A program made the translations under genes and the position numbers. From Enorma burkinafasonensis (GTDB lineage Bacteria; Actinomycetota; Coriobacteriia; Coriobacteriales; Coriobacteriaceae), in assembly GCF_902150035.1 (NCBI RefSeq), contig NZ_LR597501.1, forward strand, positions 186,001-250,000: a stretch of 64,000 nt of DNA, read 5' to 3'. Below are positions 32,057-39,943 of this stretch, piece after piece (positions within the stretch are counted from its first letter, which is position 1; each line of letters begins with the position of its first letter). Below the pieces are notes generated by a model. It saw only the letters and a list, made by a program, of their open reading frames with translations, was not told the origin of the DNA and made no database searches.

Positions 32057-34702
32057 ATGGTGAAAAAGCCAACGGTACCGGCAGCCCCTGAGGTCGTGGA
32101 CTCCGTCGACGCCCTCGAGGCCAAGCTCGCGCACATGCGCGAGGCCCAGAAGGTCTTCGCCACCTACACCCAGGAGCAGGTCGACGAGATCTTCTACCAG
32201 GCGGCCATGGCCGCCAACAAGGCGCGCATCCCGCTCGCCAAGCTCGCGGTCGAGGAGACCGGCCGCGGCGTGCTCGAGGACAAGGTCATCAAGAACCACT
32301 ACGCCGCCGAGTACATCTATAACGCCTACAAGAACACCAAGACCTGCGGCGTCATCGAGCACGATGAGGCCTACGGCATCACCAAGGTGGCCGAGCCCAT
32401 CGGCATCGTCGGCGCGGTGATCCCCACCACCAACCCGACCTCCACCGCGATCTTCAAGTGCCTCATCTGCCTGAAGACCCGCAACGCCATCATCATCTCC
32501 CCGCACCCGGCTGCCGCCAAGTGCACCATCGCCGCCGCGAAGCTCGTGCTCGAGGCCGCTGTCAAGGCCGGTGCCCCCGAGGGCATCATCGGCTGGATCG
32601 ACCAGCCCACCCTCGAGCTCACCAACAAGCTCATGAGCGACGTCGACATCATCCTCGCCACCGGCGGCCCCGGCATGGTGAAGAGCGCCTACTCCTCGGG
32701 CAAGCCCGCCCTCGGCGTCGGCGCCGGCAACACCCCCGTCGTGATCGACGAGACCGCCGACATCCTGAACGCGGTGAACTCCATCATCCACTCCAAGACG
32801 TTCGACAACGGCATGATCTGCGCCTCCGAGCAGTCCGTGACCGCGCTCGACTCCGTCTACGACCAGGTGAAGGCCGAGTTCCAGCGCCGCGGCTGCTACT
32901 TCGTCAAGAAGGGCAAGGAGCTCGAGGCCCTGCGCGAGGCCATGTTCAAGAACGGCGCCCTCGACCACCGCATCCCCGGCATGCCCGCCGCCAAGATCGC
33001 CGAGCTCGCCGGCATCGAGGTCCCGGCCAAGACCAAGATCCTCATCGCCGAGGTCACCTCGACCGACCCGACGAAGGAGGAGTTCAGCCACGAGAAGCTC
33101 TCCCCCGTGCTCGCCATGTACCACGCGAAGGACTTCCAGGAGGCCGTCGACAAGGCCGAGCACCTCGTGCTCGCCGGCGGCCCGGGCCACACCGCCTCGC
33201 TCTACGTCCACCCCGCCGAGAAGGACAAGATCGCGCTGTTCCAGGAGACCATGAAGGCCTGCCGCATCGTGATCAACACGCCTTCCAGCCAGGGCGGCAT
33301 CGGTGACCTGTACAACTTCGCCATGAAGCCGTCCCTCACGCTGGGCTGCGGCTCCTGGGGCGGCAACTCCGTTTCCGAGAACGTTGGGGTGAAGCACTTG
33401 CTGAACATCAAGTCCGTGGCGGAGCGCCGCGAGAACATGCTGTGGTTCCGCGCTCCGGAGAAGGTCTACTTCAAGAAGGGCTCCACGCCCGTCGCGCTCG
33501 ACGAGATCGGCCGCGTCATGGGCAAGAAGCGCGCCTTCATCGTCACCGACCAGTTCCTCTACAAGAACGGCAACTGCAAGGCCATCGAGGCCAAGCTCGA
33601 CGAGATGGGCGTCGCGCACGATGCCTTCTACGACATCCAGCCCGACCCGCGCCTGCAGGACGCCGAGCGCGGCGTCGAGCGCATGCGCCTGTTCGAGCCC
33701 GACGTGATCATCGCCGTGGGCGGCGGCTCCGCGATGGACGCCGGCAAGATCATGTGGCTCATGTACGAGCACCCCGAGGCGAACTTCGAGGACATGGCCA
33801 TGGACTTCATGGACATCCGCAAGCGCGTCTACACCTTCCCCGAGATGGGCAAGAAGGCCTACTTCGTCGCCGTCCCGACCTCCTCGGGCACCGGCTCCGA
33901 GGTGACTCCGTTCGCCATCATCACCGACGCCGAGACCGGCATCAAGTGGCCCATCGCCGACTACGCGCTGCTGCCCAACATGGCCATCGTCGACGTCGAC
34001 AACGCGATGACCGCGCCCAAGGGCCTCACTTGCGCCTCCGGTATCGACGTCATGACGCACGCCATCGAGTCCTTCGTCTCGATCATGAGCTCCGACTACA
34101 CCAAGGGCCTCTCCATGCGCGCCGCCAAGCTCGTCTTCGAGAACCTGCCCGCGGCCTACGAGAAGGGCGCCGCCGACCCGCACGCCCGCGAGGAGATGCA
34201 CAACGCCTCCTGCCTCGCCGGCATGGCCTTCGCCAACGCCTTCCTCGGCGTGAACCACTCCATGGCCCACAAGCTCGGCGCCTTCCACCACCTGCCCCAC
34301 GGTCTTGCCAACGCCGTGATCCTCACCCGCGTGATGCGCTACAACGCCGCCGAGAAGCCCGTCAAGATGGGCACCTTCTCGCAGTACCAGTACCCGCACG
34401 CGCTCAAGGACTACGCCGACCTCGGCCGTTACTGCGGCTGCACCGGCAAGGACGACCGCGAGGTGTTCGAGAACTTCATCGCCAAGCTCGAGGAGCTCAT
34501 GGACACCATCGGCATCAAGAAGACCATCGCCGAGTACGGCGTGGACGAGCAGTACTTCCTCGACACCCTCGACGAGATGAGCGAGCAGGCCTTCAACGAC
34601 CAGTGCACCGGCGCCAACCCGCGCTACCCGCTCATCAGCGAGATCAAGGAGCTCTACCTCGACGCGTACTACGGCCGCGAGCCCCAGTCCTACGAGGTCT
34701 AA
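32057..34702 (+). CDS. adhE: AdhE, bifunctional acetaldehyde-CoA/alcohol dehydrogenase
   Basis: Reduces acetyl-CoA to acetaldehyde and then ethanol, reoxidising two NADH in fermentation. The 881 residues fuse an N-terminal CoA-acylating aldehyde dehydrogenase (to about 440; catalytic Cys255 in MICASEQS) to an iron-dependent alcohol dehydrogenase (from about 455), with NAD motif GGGSAMDAGK and metal-ligand histidines in THAIES and HSMAHKLGAFHHLPHG. The protein usually assembles into spirosome filaments. The ATG at 32057 has AAGGAGAG upstream. Codon use is strongly biased to C-ending codons, as for highly expressed genes. Two candidate operator boxes lie upstream. Confidence 0.97.
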   Translation: MVKKPTVPAAPEVVDSVDALEAKLAHMREAQKVFATYTQEQVDEIFYQAAMAANKARIPLAKLAVEETGRGVLEDKVIKNHYAAEYIYNAYKNTKTCGVIEHDEAYGITKVAEPIGIVGAVIPTTNPTSTAIFKCLICLKTRNAIIISPHPAAAKCTIAAAKLVLEAAVKAGAPEGIIGWIDQPTLELTNKLMSDVDIILATGGPGMVKSAYSSGKPALGVGAGNTPVVIDETADILNAVNSIIHSKTFDNGMICASEQSVTALDSVYDQVKAEFQRRGCYFVKKGKELEALREAMFKNGALDHRIPGMPAAKIAELAGIEVPAKTKILIAEVTSTDPTKEEFSHEKLSPVLAMYHAKDFQEAVDKAEHLVLAGGPGHTASLYVHPAEKDKIALFQETMKACRIVINTPSSQGGIGDLYNFAMKPSLTLGCGSWGGNSVSENVGVKHLLNIKSVAERRENMLWFRAPEKVYFKKGSTPVALDEIGRVMGKKRAFIVTDQFLYKNGNCKAIEAKLDEMGVAHDAFYDIQPDPRLQDAERGVERMRLFEPDVIIAVGGGSAMDAGKIMWLMYEHPEANFEDMAMDFMDIRKRVYTFPEMGKKAYFVAVPTSSGTGSEVTPFAIITDAETGIKWPIADYALLPNMAIVDVDNAMTAPKGLTCASGIDVMTHAIESFVSIMSSDYTKGLSMRAAKLVFENLPAAYEKGAADPHAREEMHNASCLAGMAFANAFLGVNHSMAHKLGAFHHLPHGLANAVILTRVMRYNAAEKPVKMGTFSQYQYPHALKDYADLGRYCGCTGKDDREVFENFIAKLEELMDTIGIKKTIAEYGVDEQYFLDTLDEMSEQAFNDQCTGANPRYPLISEIKELYLDAYYGREPQSYEV

Positions 34703-34713
34703 GGTTTCCCATC

Positions 34714-34740
34714 GCGCCGGGATGCGTGGCATCCCGGCGC
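34714..34740 (+). terminator. Strong hairpin after adhE without T tract
   Basis: Perfect 11-bp stem GCGCCGGGATG / CATCCCGGCGC with a five-base loop, 11 bp after the adhE stop. No T run follows, so it may protect the adhE mRNA 3' end or terminate weakly rather than act as a standard terminator. Confidence 0.6.
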
Positions 34741-34755
34741 CCCCGGAACCCAAGC

Positions 34756-34772
34756 CTCTCAACCCTTGAGAG
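34756..34772 (+). promoter_or_regulatory. Small hairpin next to the ribosome site of the kinase-like gene
   Basis: CTCTCAA-CCC-TTGAGAG, a perfect 7-bp stem with a three-base loop, ends directly before the GAAAGGA ribosome site of the next gene. It could modulate its translation or mark a processing point downstream of adhE. Confidence 0.45.
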
Positions 34773-34787
34773 AAAGGACGTTGAACG

Positions 34788-35555
34788 ATGATTCTTCCCG
34801 ATTCCAAGACCGAGCTCGCCCGCCGCGGCAACAAGGTCGTCTACGACCTGGGCGATAAGATCGCGAAGGTGTTCAACGAGACCAAGCCCGTTTCCGACGT
34901 CTTCAACGAGGCGCTGAACCTCGCCCGCATCAACGAGTGCGGCATCCCGAGCCCCAAGGCGCTCGAGGTCACCGAGGTCGAGGGCGCCGAGTCCGGCTGG
35001 GCCCTCATCACGAGCAAGGTCCCCGGCGTCACCCTCGCCGAGAAGATCGACGCCGAGCCCCAGCGCTTCGGTGAGTACCTCGAGCAGTTCGTCGACCTCC
35101 AGATCGAGATCCACGGCTACAGCTCGCCGCTGCTCAACCGCCAGGACGCCAAGTACGCCCGCATGATCAACTCGCTCGAGCAGATCAACGCGACCACCCG
35201 CTACAACCTCCTCGAGCGCCTCGACGGCCTCAAGAAGGGCCAGAGCGTGTGCCACGGCGACTTCAACCCGTCGAACGTCATCGTCGGCGAGGACGGCAAG
35301 CTCGCCGTCTGCGACTGGGCGCACGCCACCCAGGGCGCTCCGGCCGCCGACGTCGCGATGACCTACCTGCTTTTCGCCCTGAAGAGCAAGGAGCAGGCCG
35401 AGGCCTACCTCGAGACCTATTGCGAGCGCGCCGACATGCCGATGCAGATCGTCCACCAGTGGATGCCCGTCATCGCCGCTTCCGAGCTCGCGCGCAAGCG
35501 CAAGGTCGACGAGGAGTTCCTCCTCAGCTGGATCGACGTGTTCGATTACCAGTAA
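34788..35555 (+). CDS. Aminoglycoside-phosphotransferase-like small-molecule kinase
   Basis: A 255-residue protein with the APH/choline-kinase fold: catalytic-loop motif CHGDFNPSNVIV and metal-binding VCDWAHATQG, corresponding to the HxDxxxxN and D-W elements. The N-lobe glycine loop is poorly conserved. It resembles the TIGR02172-type family of unknown substrate seen in gut anaerobes; antibiotic resistance is not implied. The ATG at 34788 follows a GAAAGGA ribosome site 85 bp after adhE, so it is probably transcribed partly from the adhE promoter. A strong terminator follows. Function unknown. Confidence 0.8.
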   Translation: MILPDSKTELARRGNKVVYDLGDKIAKVFNETKPVSDVFNEALNLARINECGIPSPKALEVTEVEGAESGWALITSKVPGVTLAEKIDAEPQRFGEYLEQFVDLQIEIHGYSSPLLNRQDAKYARMINSLEQINATTRYNLLERLDGLKKGQSVCHGDFNPSNVIVGEDGKLAVCDWAHATQGAPAADVAMTYLLFALKSKEQAEAYLETYCERADMPMQIVHQWMPVIAASELARKRKVDEEFLLSWIDVFDYQ

Positions 35556-35646
35556 GCGGCCGGCGCTCGACGGCGCTCCGGATATCCGGCGGATGCCGCC
35601 ATCACCGCGCGACGCGTCTGCGCATGAGGCATATGACCTCGCAACA

Positions 35647-35676
35647 GGGCCCCGACATTCGTCGGGGCCCCTTTTT
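35647..35676 (+). terminator. Intrinsic terminator of the adhE-kinase unit
   Basis: Perfect 10-bp stem GGGCCCCGAC / GTCGGGGCCC with ATTC loop, followed by C and five T. Confidence 0.9.
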
Positions 35677-35696
35677 CACCCTATCCGATCGTCATC

Positions 35697-35849
35697 TAGA
35701 CAGTTTTTTCGATTTTGCGCGATTGGGGCTCCTGCAAGGCCGATCGACGCCCTTGCCAACTGGGAAAATGTCATGAGATATCCGCCGGGTGGAGAATCCA
35801 CACCGGTAAATGCCGAGATACAGCCGTGCAAAATCGAAAAATGTGTCTA
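35697..35849. mobile_element. MITE-like element with 25-bp terminal inverted repeats
   Basis: Ends 35697-35721 and 35825-35849 match as reverse complements at 22 of 25 positions, sharing TTTTTCGATTTTGC. Both ends carry outermost TA, as expected if a TA target was duplicated, the habit of IS630/Tc1-mariner elements. The 103-bp interior encodes nothing recognisable and there is no transposase, so it would be mobilised in trans. AT content is higher than in the flanks. Confidence 0.6.
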
Positions 35850-35933
35850 TGTCAGCCGTCAGCCGAGCCGTCGAGGCAGGTGAATTCTCCCTCGTGACCG
35901 GGGAAGGGCCGGACAAGGACGACGAGCACGCGC

Positions 35934-36629
35934 TCACGAGAAGAGCCAGCAGGCGATGCGCCCCTCATGGCAGGTAATGGACGCCTGGTCGCGCTCGATC
36001 ACGTTCGAGATGCCGAGGTCCGACAGGAGCGGCACCTCGGCCCTATCGAGCTCCCAGCGCATACCCGCCTCCGAGACCGTCGCGACAGGCGACAGCGGCA
36101 CGAACGAGAAGCGGCACCCGTGCGCCCCCTCGATCGAGTAGCTCATGCCGTCCTTGAGGATGCAGCCGGAAAAGCCGTCCTCTACGAAACACACCTTCCC
36201 GTCCCAGGTCGTCAGGCGCCCCATCACCGCGAGGGCATGGTCGGGACTGCCGCCGGCGAGGCAGGTCGCGCGCAGCGCGGAGCCCGGCCACCGGCGGGCG
36301 ACCTCGGTGAGCGCGAGCCCGAGGTCGGTGTCGTCCTTGTGGGGGTTGTAGCGGACGACCTCGAACGGCGCCGCGGCGCCGCGGCGCGACGCATCCTCCG
36401 CCGAGCGCACGCGCGCCGCTGCGGCCTCGCTCGCGGAATCGACGTCGCCGCAGAACAGGTCGCATCCCAAGCCCGCATGCGCGAGGGCGTCGAGCCCCCG
36501 GTCGATCGCCACGACGGCGACGCAGCCCTCGGCCGCCCGCTCGATCGTGCCGGCGGACGAGGGGGCCGGAGACCCGCCCACGAGCAGCACGCAAGGCTCC
36601 GCTCCCGTAGAGGGGCTCGCTGCGAACAT
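35934..36629 (-). CDS. Thiamine pyrophosphokinase-like protein
   Basis: Transfers pyrophosphate from ATP to thiamine, giving the cofactor TPP. The 231 residues show the family signatures: LLVGGSPAP near the N-terminus, CGDVDSAS (DxDS-type metal site), NPHKDDTDLGLALTEV, then AGGSPDHALAVMGRL in place of the usual GGxxGRxDH, and LLSDLGISNVIE near the end. The altered third motif could affect thiamine binding. The ATG at 36629 lies 12 bp after the HAD gene, so the two are probably co-transcribed. No TPP riboswitch was seen. Confidence 0.82.
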   Translation of the reverse strand: MFAASPSTGAEPCVLLVGGSPAPSSAGTIERAAEGCVAVVAIDRGLDALAHAGLGCDLFCGDVDSASEAAAARVRSAEDASRRGAAAPFEVVRYNPHKDDTDLGLALTEVARRWPGSALRATCLAGGSPDHALAVMGRLTTWDGKVCFVEDGFSGCILKDGMSYSIEGAHGCRFSFVPLSPVATVSEAGMRWELDRAEVPLLSDLGISNVIERDQASITCHEGRIACWLFS

Positions 36630-36641
36630 GGCCGCACCCCC

Positions 36642-37325
36642 CTAGTACGCCGCGAGGCGCTCAACGGTGAGCTCGGGGTAGCCGTCCACGAACACGTCGG
36701 AGAGGCTGCGGACCTCGTCGCGGGAGGCGCGGCCGTGGGGGTCGAAGATCCCGAGCGTGCGCATGCCGGCGTCGCGCGCGCTCCTGAGCCCGAACGGGGC
36801 GTCCTCGAACACCCAGACGTCGCCGTAGTCGACCGGCCCCAAGCCCGCCGCGGGGCTCACGCGCTCGAGCGCGAGCTCGTAGACATCGGGGAACTGCTTC
36901 GAGCGGCCCGACTCGCCCGTCGTCGTGATCGTGAGGAAGTAGCGGTCGAGCCCCTGCGCGGCGAGGCCGGCGGCAACGAGGTCGGCCTGCGTGGAGGTCG
37001 CGATGCCCATGGGGATGCCCGCGCGATGCGCCTCCTCCAGAAACGCCTGGACGCCGTCGCGGGCCTCGACATGGTTGGTGTACTGCTCGCGGAGGACCTC
37101 GGTGAAGACCGCGCGCACCGCCTCACCGGATTCCTCGATGCCCCAGGTCTCGTGGTAGGCGACGCACTCCTCCTCCATCGAGAGGTGCTCGAAGCGCGCG
37201 AAGTCCCTATCGGTCGCCTCGATGCCGTAGCGCGCGAGGAACCGCGGCTGGACGGTGATCCACATGCCCATCGAGTCGAGTATGGTCCCATCGCAATCGA
37301 AGATGAACGCAGCAGGCCGTGCCAT
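36642..37325 (-). CDS. HAD-superfamily phosphatase (beta-phosphoglucomutase-like)
   Basis: A 227-residue HAD subfamily IA hydrolase with a helical cap. Motif I is FDCDGTILDS, motif II IATST, the motif III lysine lies in SGRSKQFPDVY, and motif IV is VFEDAPFGLRSA. Likely a sugar-phosphate phosphatase or a phosphoglucomutase relative; the substrate cannot be read. The ATG at 37325 has GGGAGGG upstream. It is divergent from glgB, which hints at, but does not prove, a link to sugar-phosphate metabolism. It precedes the thiamine pyrophosphokinase-like gene. Confidence 0.85.
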   Translation of the reverse strand: MARPAAFIFDCDGTILDSMGMWITVQPRFLARYGIEATDRDFARFEHLSMEEECVAYHETWGIEESGEAVRAVFTEVLREQYTNHVEARDGVQAFLEEAHRAGIPMGIATSTQADLVAAGLAAQGLDRYFLTITTTGESGRSKQFPDVYELALERVSPAAGLGPVDYGDVWVFEDAPFGLRSARDAGMRTLGIFDPHGRASRDEVRSLSDVFVDGYPELTVERLAAY

Positions 37326-37476
37326 GGTATCGCCCTCCCGGAGCGCGTCGCGCGCGAGTCGTCGGTGTACGTGGGCATGGTAGCAGACGGGAGCCTCTAC
37401 AGCCGGCGCGCATCGGCAACTCCACGGACCGCTCGCTACCGTCCCCCGCCTTGCAGGGTGCCGCCGAGGGCGCGCA

Positions 37477-37485
37477 TGGTATCCT
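37477..37485 (+). promoter_or_regulatory. Possible glgB promoter, extended -10
   Basis: TGGTATCCT, a TG-N-TATCCT extended -10, 133 bp before the glgB ATG in a region otherwise very GC-rich. No -35 matches. Tentative. Confidence 0.35.
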
Positions 37486-37617
37486 ATTCACGTCTAGGTT
37501 CCATCGGCGTGCACGCTTGTGGAACGCGGCCGAACGTTCAGACCGATGCGCAGTCAGGATCCCGGACAGCCTTATCGGATGGCGGCATGCCAGCCGCCCG
37601 AACGATTGGAAGCGCCC

Positions 37618-39891
37618 ATGAGCACCCGCAAAGCCACGACCGCCAACGCCGCGCCGGCGGAGGGGACGCCCGCCGCTCAGGAACCCTGCCTCATCATCAC
37701 GCAGGACGATATCAACCTGTTCGCCGCCGGCATCTGGCAACGCAGCTGGGAGAAGATGGGCGCGCACCCCGATGTCCAGGACGGCGTCTCCGGCTGGCAC
37801 TTCGGCGTCTGGGCACCCGACGTCAAGAGCGTCCACGTGGTGGGCGACTTCAACGGCTGGGACTCGTGGGCGAACCCGCTCGAGCATATCGGCGGCGGCA
37901 TCTGGCAGGGCTTCGTCGGCGGGCTCTCAGAGGGCGACCTCTATAAGTACGTCATCGAGTGCGAGGACGGGCGGCTCCTCTACAAGGCCGACCCCTACGG
38001 CTTCTACGCCGAGCAGGCGCCCGGCACCGCCTCGCGCCTCATGGACCTCGCCGGCTACACCTGGGGCGACGAGGCGTTCATCGAGGAGCGCCGCTCACAC
38101 GACCACATGGAGCGCCCGCTCGACATCTACGAGGTCCATCTGGGCAGCTGGAAGCGTCACGGCGACGAGCCGCAGGGCGAGCCGCGCGAGGACGGAACCT
38201 ATCCCGGGCCCGGCGACCCCTTCCCCGCACAGCGCGGCACCTTCTACACCTATGACGACCTCTCGGTCGAGCTCGTGGACTACGTGCGCGAGATGGGCTA
38301 CACCCATATCGAGGTCATGCCCGTGATGGAGCACCCCTTCGACGGCTCGTGGGGCTACCAGGGCACCGGCTACTTCGCGGCGACCGCGCGCTTCGGCGAG
38401 CCCAAGCGCTTCATGCACTTCATCGACGCCTGCCACCAGGCGGGCATCGGCGTCATCCTCGACTGGGTCCCCGGCGGCTTCTGCGCCAACGACGAGGGCC
38501 TCGCGACCTTCAACGGGCAGATGCTCTACGAGCGCGAGATCCATCCCAACTGGGGCACGCACAAGTTCGACTTCGGCCGCGGCGAGGTGCGCAGCTTCCT
38601 GGTCTCCAACGCGCTCTTCTGGATCGAGCTCTTCCATGCCGACGGCCTGCGCATGGACGGCGTCTCGAGCATGCTCTACCTGAACTTCGGCGTGGACGAC
38701 CCCGGCCAGAAGAAGTTCAACAAGTACGGCACCGAGGAGGACCTCGACGCCTCCGCGTTCATCCGCCAGGTCAACGCCGCGGTGGGCCGCCAGTTCCCCG
38801 ACGTCATGATGATCGCCGAGGAGTCGACCGCCTGGCCGCTCGTGACCTACCCGCCCGAGGAGGGCGGCCTGGGCTTCCACTACAAGTGGGACATGGGCTG
38901 GATGAACGACACCCTGCACTACATGCAGACCGACTTCCCCTGGCGCCCGGGTAACCACCGCCTGCTCACCTTCTCGATGATGTACGCCTTCAACGAGAAC
39001 TTCGTCCTGCCACTCTCGCACGACGAGGTCGTGAACGGCAAGTGCTCGCTCATCGGGCGCATGCCCGGTGACTGGTGGCGCCAGTTCGCCGGCCTCCGCA
39101 CGCTCGCGTTCTACCAGATGGCGCACCCCGGCGCGCAGCTCACGTTCATGGGCGACGAGATCGCCCAGTTCATCGAGTGGCGCTACTACGAGTCGATCCA
39201 GTGGTTCTTGACCGAGCAGTTCGAGACCCATGCGCGCCACCAGGCGTTCATCAAGGCGCTCAACCACCTCTACGCCTCCGAGCCCGCCTTCTGGGAGCGC
39301 TCCTACACCGAGGACGGCTTCACCTGGATCGACGCGGACAACGCCAAGCAGTCCATCATCTCCTTCGTCCGGCACGGCAACGACCCCGCCGACGACCTCG
39401 TCGTCATCATCAACTTCGACCCCGCCTCCTATACGGACTTCCACCTCGGCGTCCCGCGCGAGGGCGACTGGGAGGTCGTGTTCAACTCCGACGAGCCGGA
39501 GTACGGCGGCAGCGGCTACACCGACAACGCCGTGTACATGAGCGTCCCCTACCCGTGGAACGGTTGCGAGAACTCGCTCACCATCGCGCTGCCGGGGCTG
39601 GCCGGCATCGTGCTCAAGCGCCAGGGGCCGAGCTCCTACGTCCCGCCCAAGCCCAAGCGCCGCACCGGCGCGCGCAAGACCGCCCCGATCACCGACCCGG
39701 GCGCCGCTCCGGTGAAGAAGCCCGCGACGAAGCGCACCGCCACCAAGAAGGGCACGGGCGCGACCAAGACAACGGCCAAGACCGCCGCGAAGGCGAAGGC
39801 CGCTTCGAAGCCCGCCGCCAAGAAGGCGGCAGGCACCCGCACCGCGGCCAAGAAGGCCGCATCCAAGACTACGCCGAAGGGCGACGCGTAA
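37618..39891 (+). CDS. glgB: GlgB, 1,4-alpha-glucan branching enzyme with histone-H1-like C-terminal tail
   Basis: Cuts alpha-1,4 chains and rejoins them as alpha-1,6 branches in glycogen. The 757 residues hold a CBM48 domain (about 45-150), the GH13 barrel with nucleophile Asp347 in GLRMDGVSS, the acid Glu pair 401-402 in IAEEST and the SHDE motif, then a C-terminal beta domain to about 675. The last 80 or so residues are a Lys/Ala/Thr tail with repeated PAAKKA-type units, unlike ordinary GlgB and similar to histone H1. The ATG at 37618 has TTGGAAG upstream; an in-frame ATG at 37579 has no clear ribosome site. First gene of the glycogen run; glgP starts 52 bp on. Confidence 0.95.
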   Translation: MSTRKATTANAAPAEGTPAAQEPCLIITQDDINLFAAGIWQRSWEKMGAHPDVQDGVSGWHFGVWAPDVKSVHVVGDFNGWDSWANPLEHIGGGIWQGFVGGLSEGDLYKYVIECEDGRLLYKADPYGFYAEQAPGTASRLMDLAGYTWGDEAFIEERRSHDHMERPLDIYEVHLGSWKRHGDEPQGEPREDGTYPGPGDPFPAQRGTFYTYDDLSVELVDYVREMGYTHIEVMPVMEHPFDGSWGYQGTGYFAATARFGEPKRFMHFIDACHQAGIGVILDWVPGGFCANDEGLATFNGQMLYEREIHPNWGTHKFDFGRGEVRSFLVSNALFWIELFHADGLRMDGVSSMLYLNFGVDDPGQKKFNKYGTEEDLDASAFIRQVNAAVGRQFPDVMMIAEESTAWPLVTYPPEEGGLGFHYKWDMGWMNDTLHYMQTDFPWRPGNHRLLTFSMMYAFNENFVLPLSHDEVVNGKCSLIGRMPGDWWRQFAGLRTLAFYQMAHPGAQLTFMGDEIAQFIEWRYYESIQWFLTEQFETHARHQAFIKALNHLYASEPAFWERSYTEDGFTWIDADNAKQSIISFVRHGNDPADDLVVIINFDPASYTDFHLGVPREGDWEVVFNSDEPEYGGSGYTDNAVYMSVPYPWNGCENSLTIALPGLAGIVLKRQGPSSYVPPKPKRRTGARKTAPITDPGAAPVKKPATKRTATKKGTGATKTTAKTAAKAKAASKPAAKKAAGTRTAAKKAASKTTPKGDA

Positions 39892-39943
39892 CGGCGACGC
39901 TCCCTCGAGTAGATAGACCCTGTACCCGAACTGAAAGGCACCA

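Larger units (their letters stand above)
35556..35933. other. 378-bp convergent gap holding a terminator and a MITE-like element
   Basis: Lies between the plus-strand kinase-like gene and the minus-strand thiamine pyrophosphokinase-like gene. It contains the terminator at 35647-35676 and the 153-bp inverted-repeat element at 35697-35849. The element is AT-rich compared with its surroundings. The remaining 35850-35933 stretch shows only a weak CTCGTGA/TCACGAG pair. Confidence 0.6.

Noticed and set aside
34788-35555. Antibiotic-resistance aminoglycoside kinase
   Set aside because: Only the general APH fold motifs are present; family members of this type in anaerobes have no shown resistance role.
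35934-36629. TPP riboswitch controlling the thiamine pyrophosphokinase-like gene
   Set aside because: No THI-box consensus upstream of the HAD or pyrophosphokinase-like gene.
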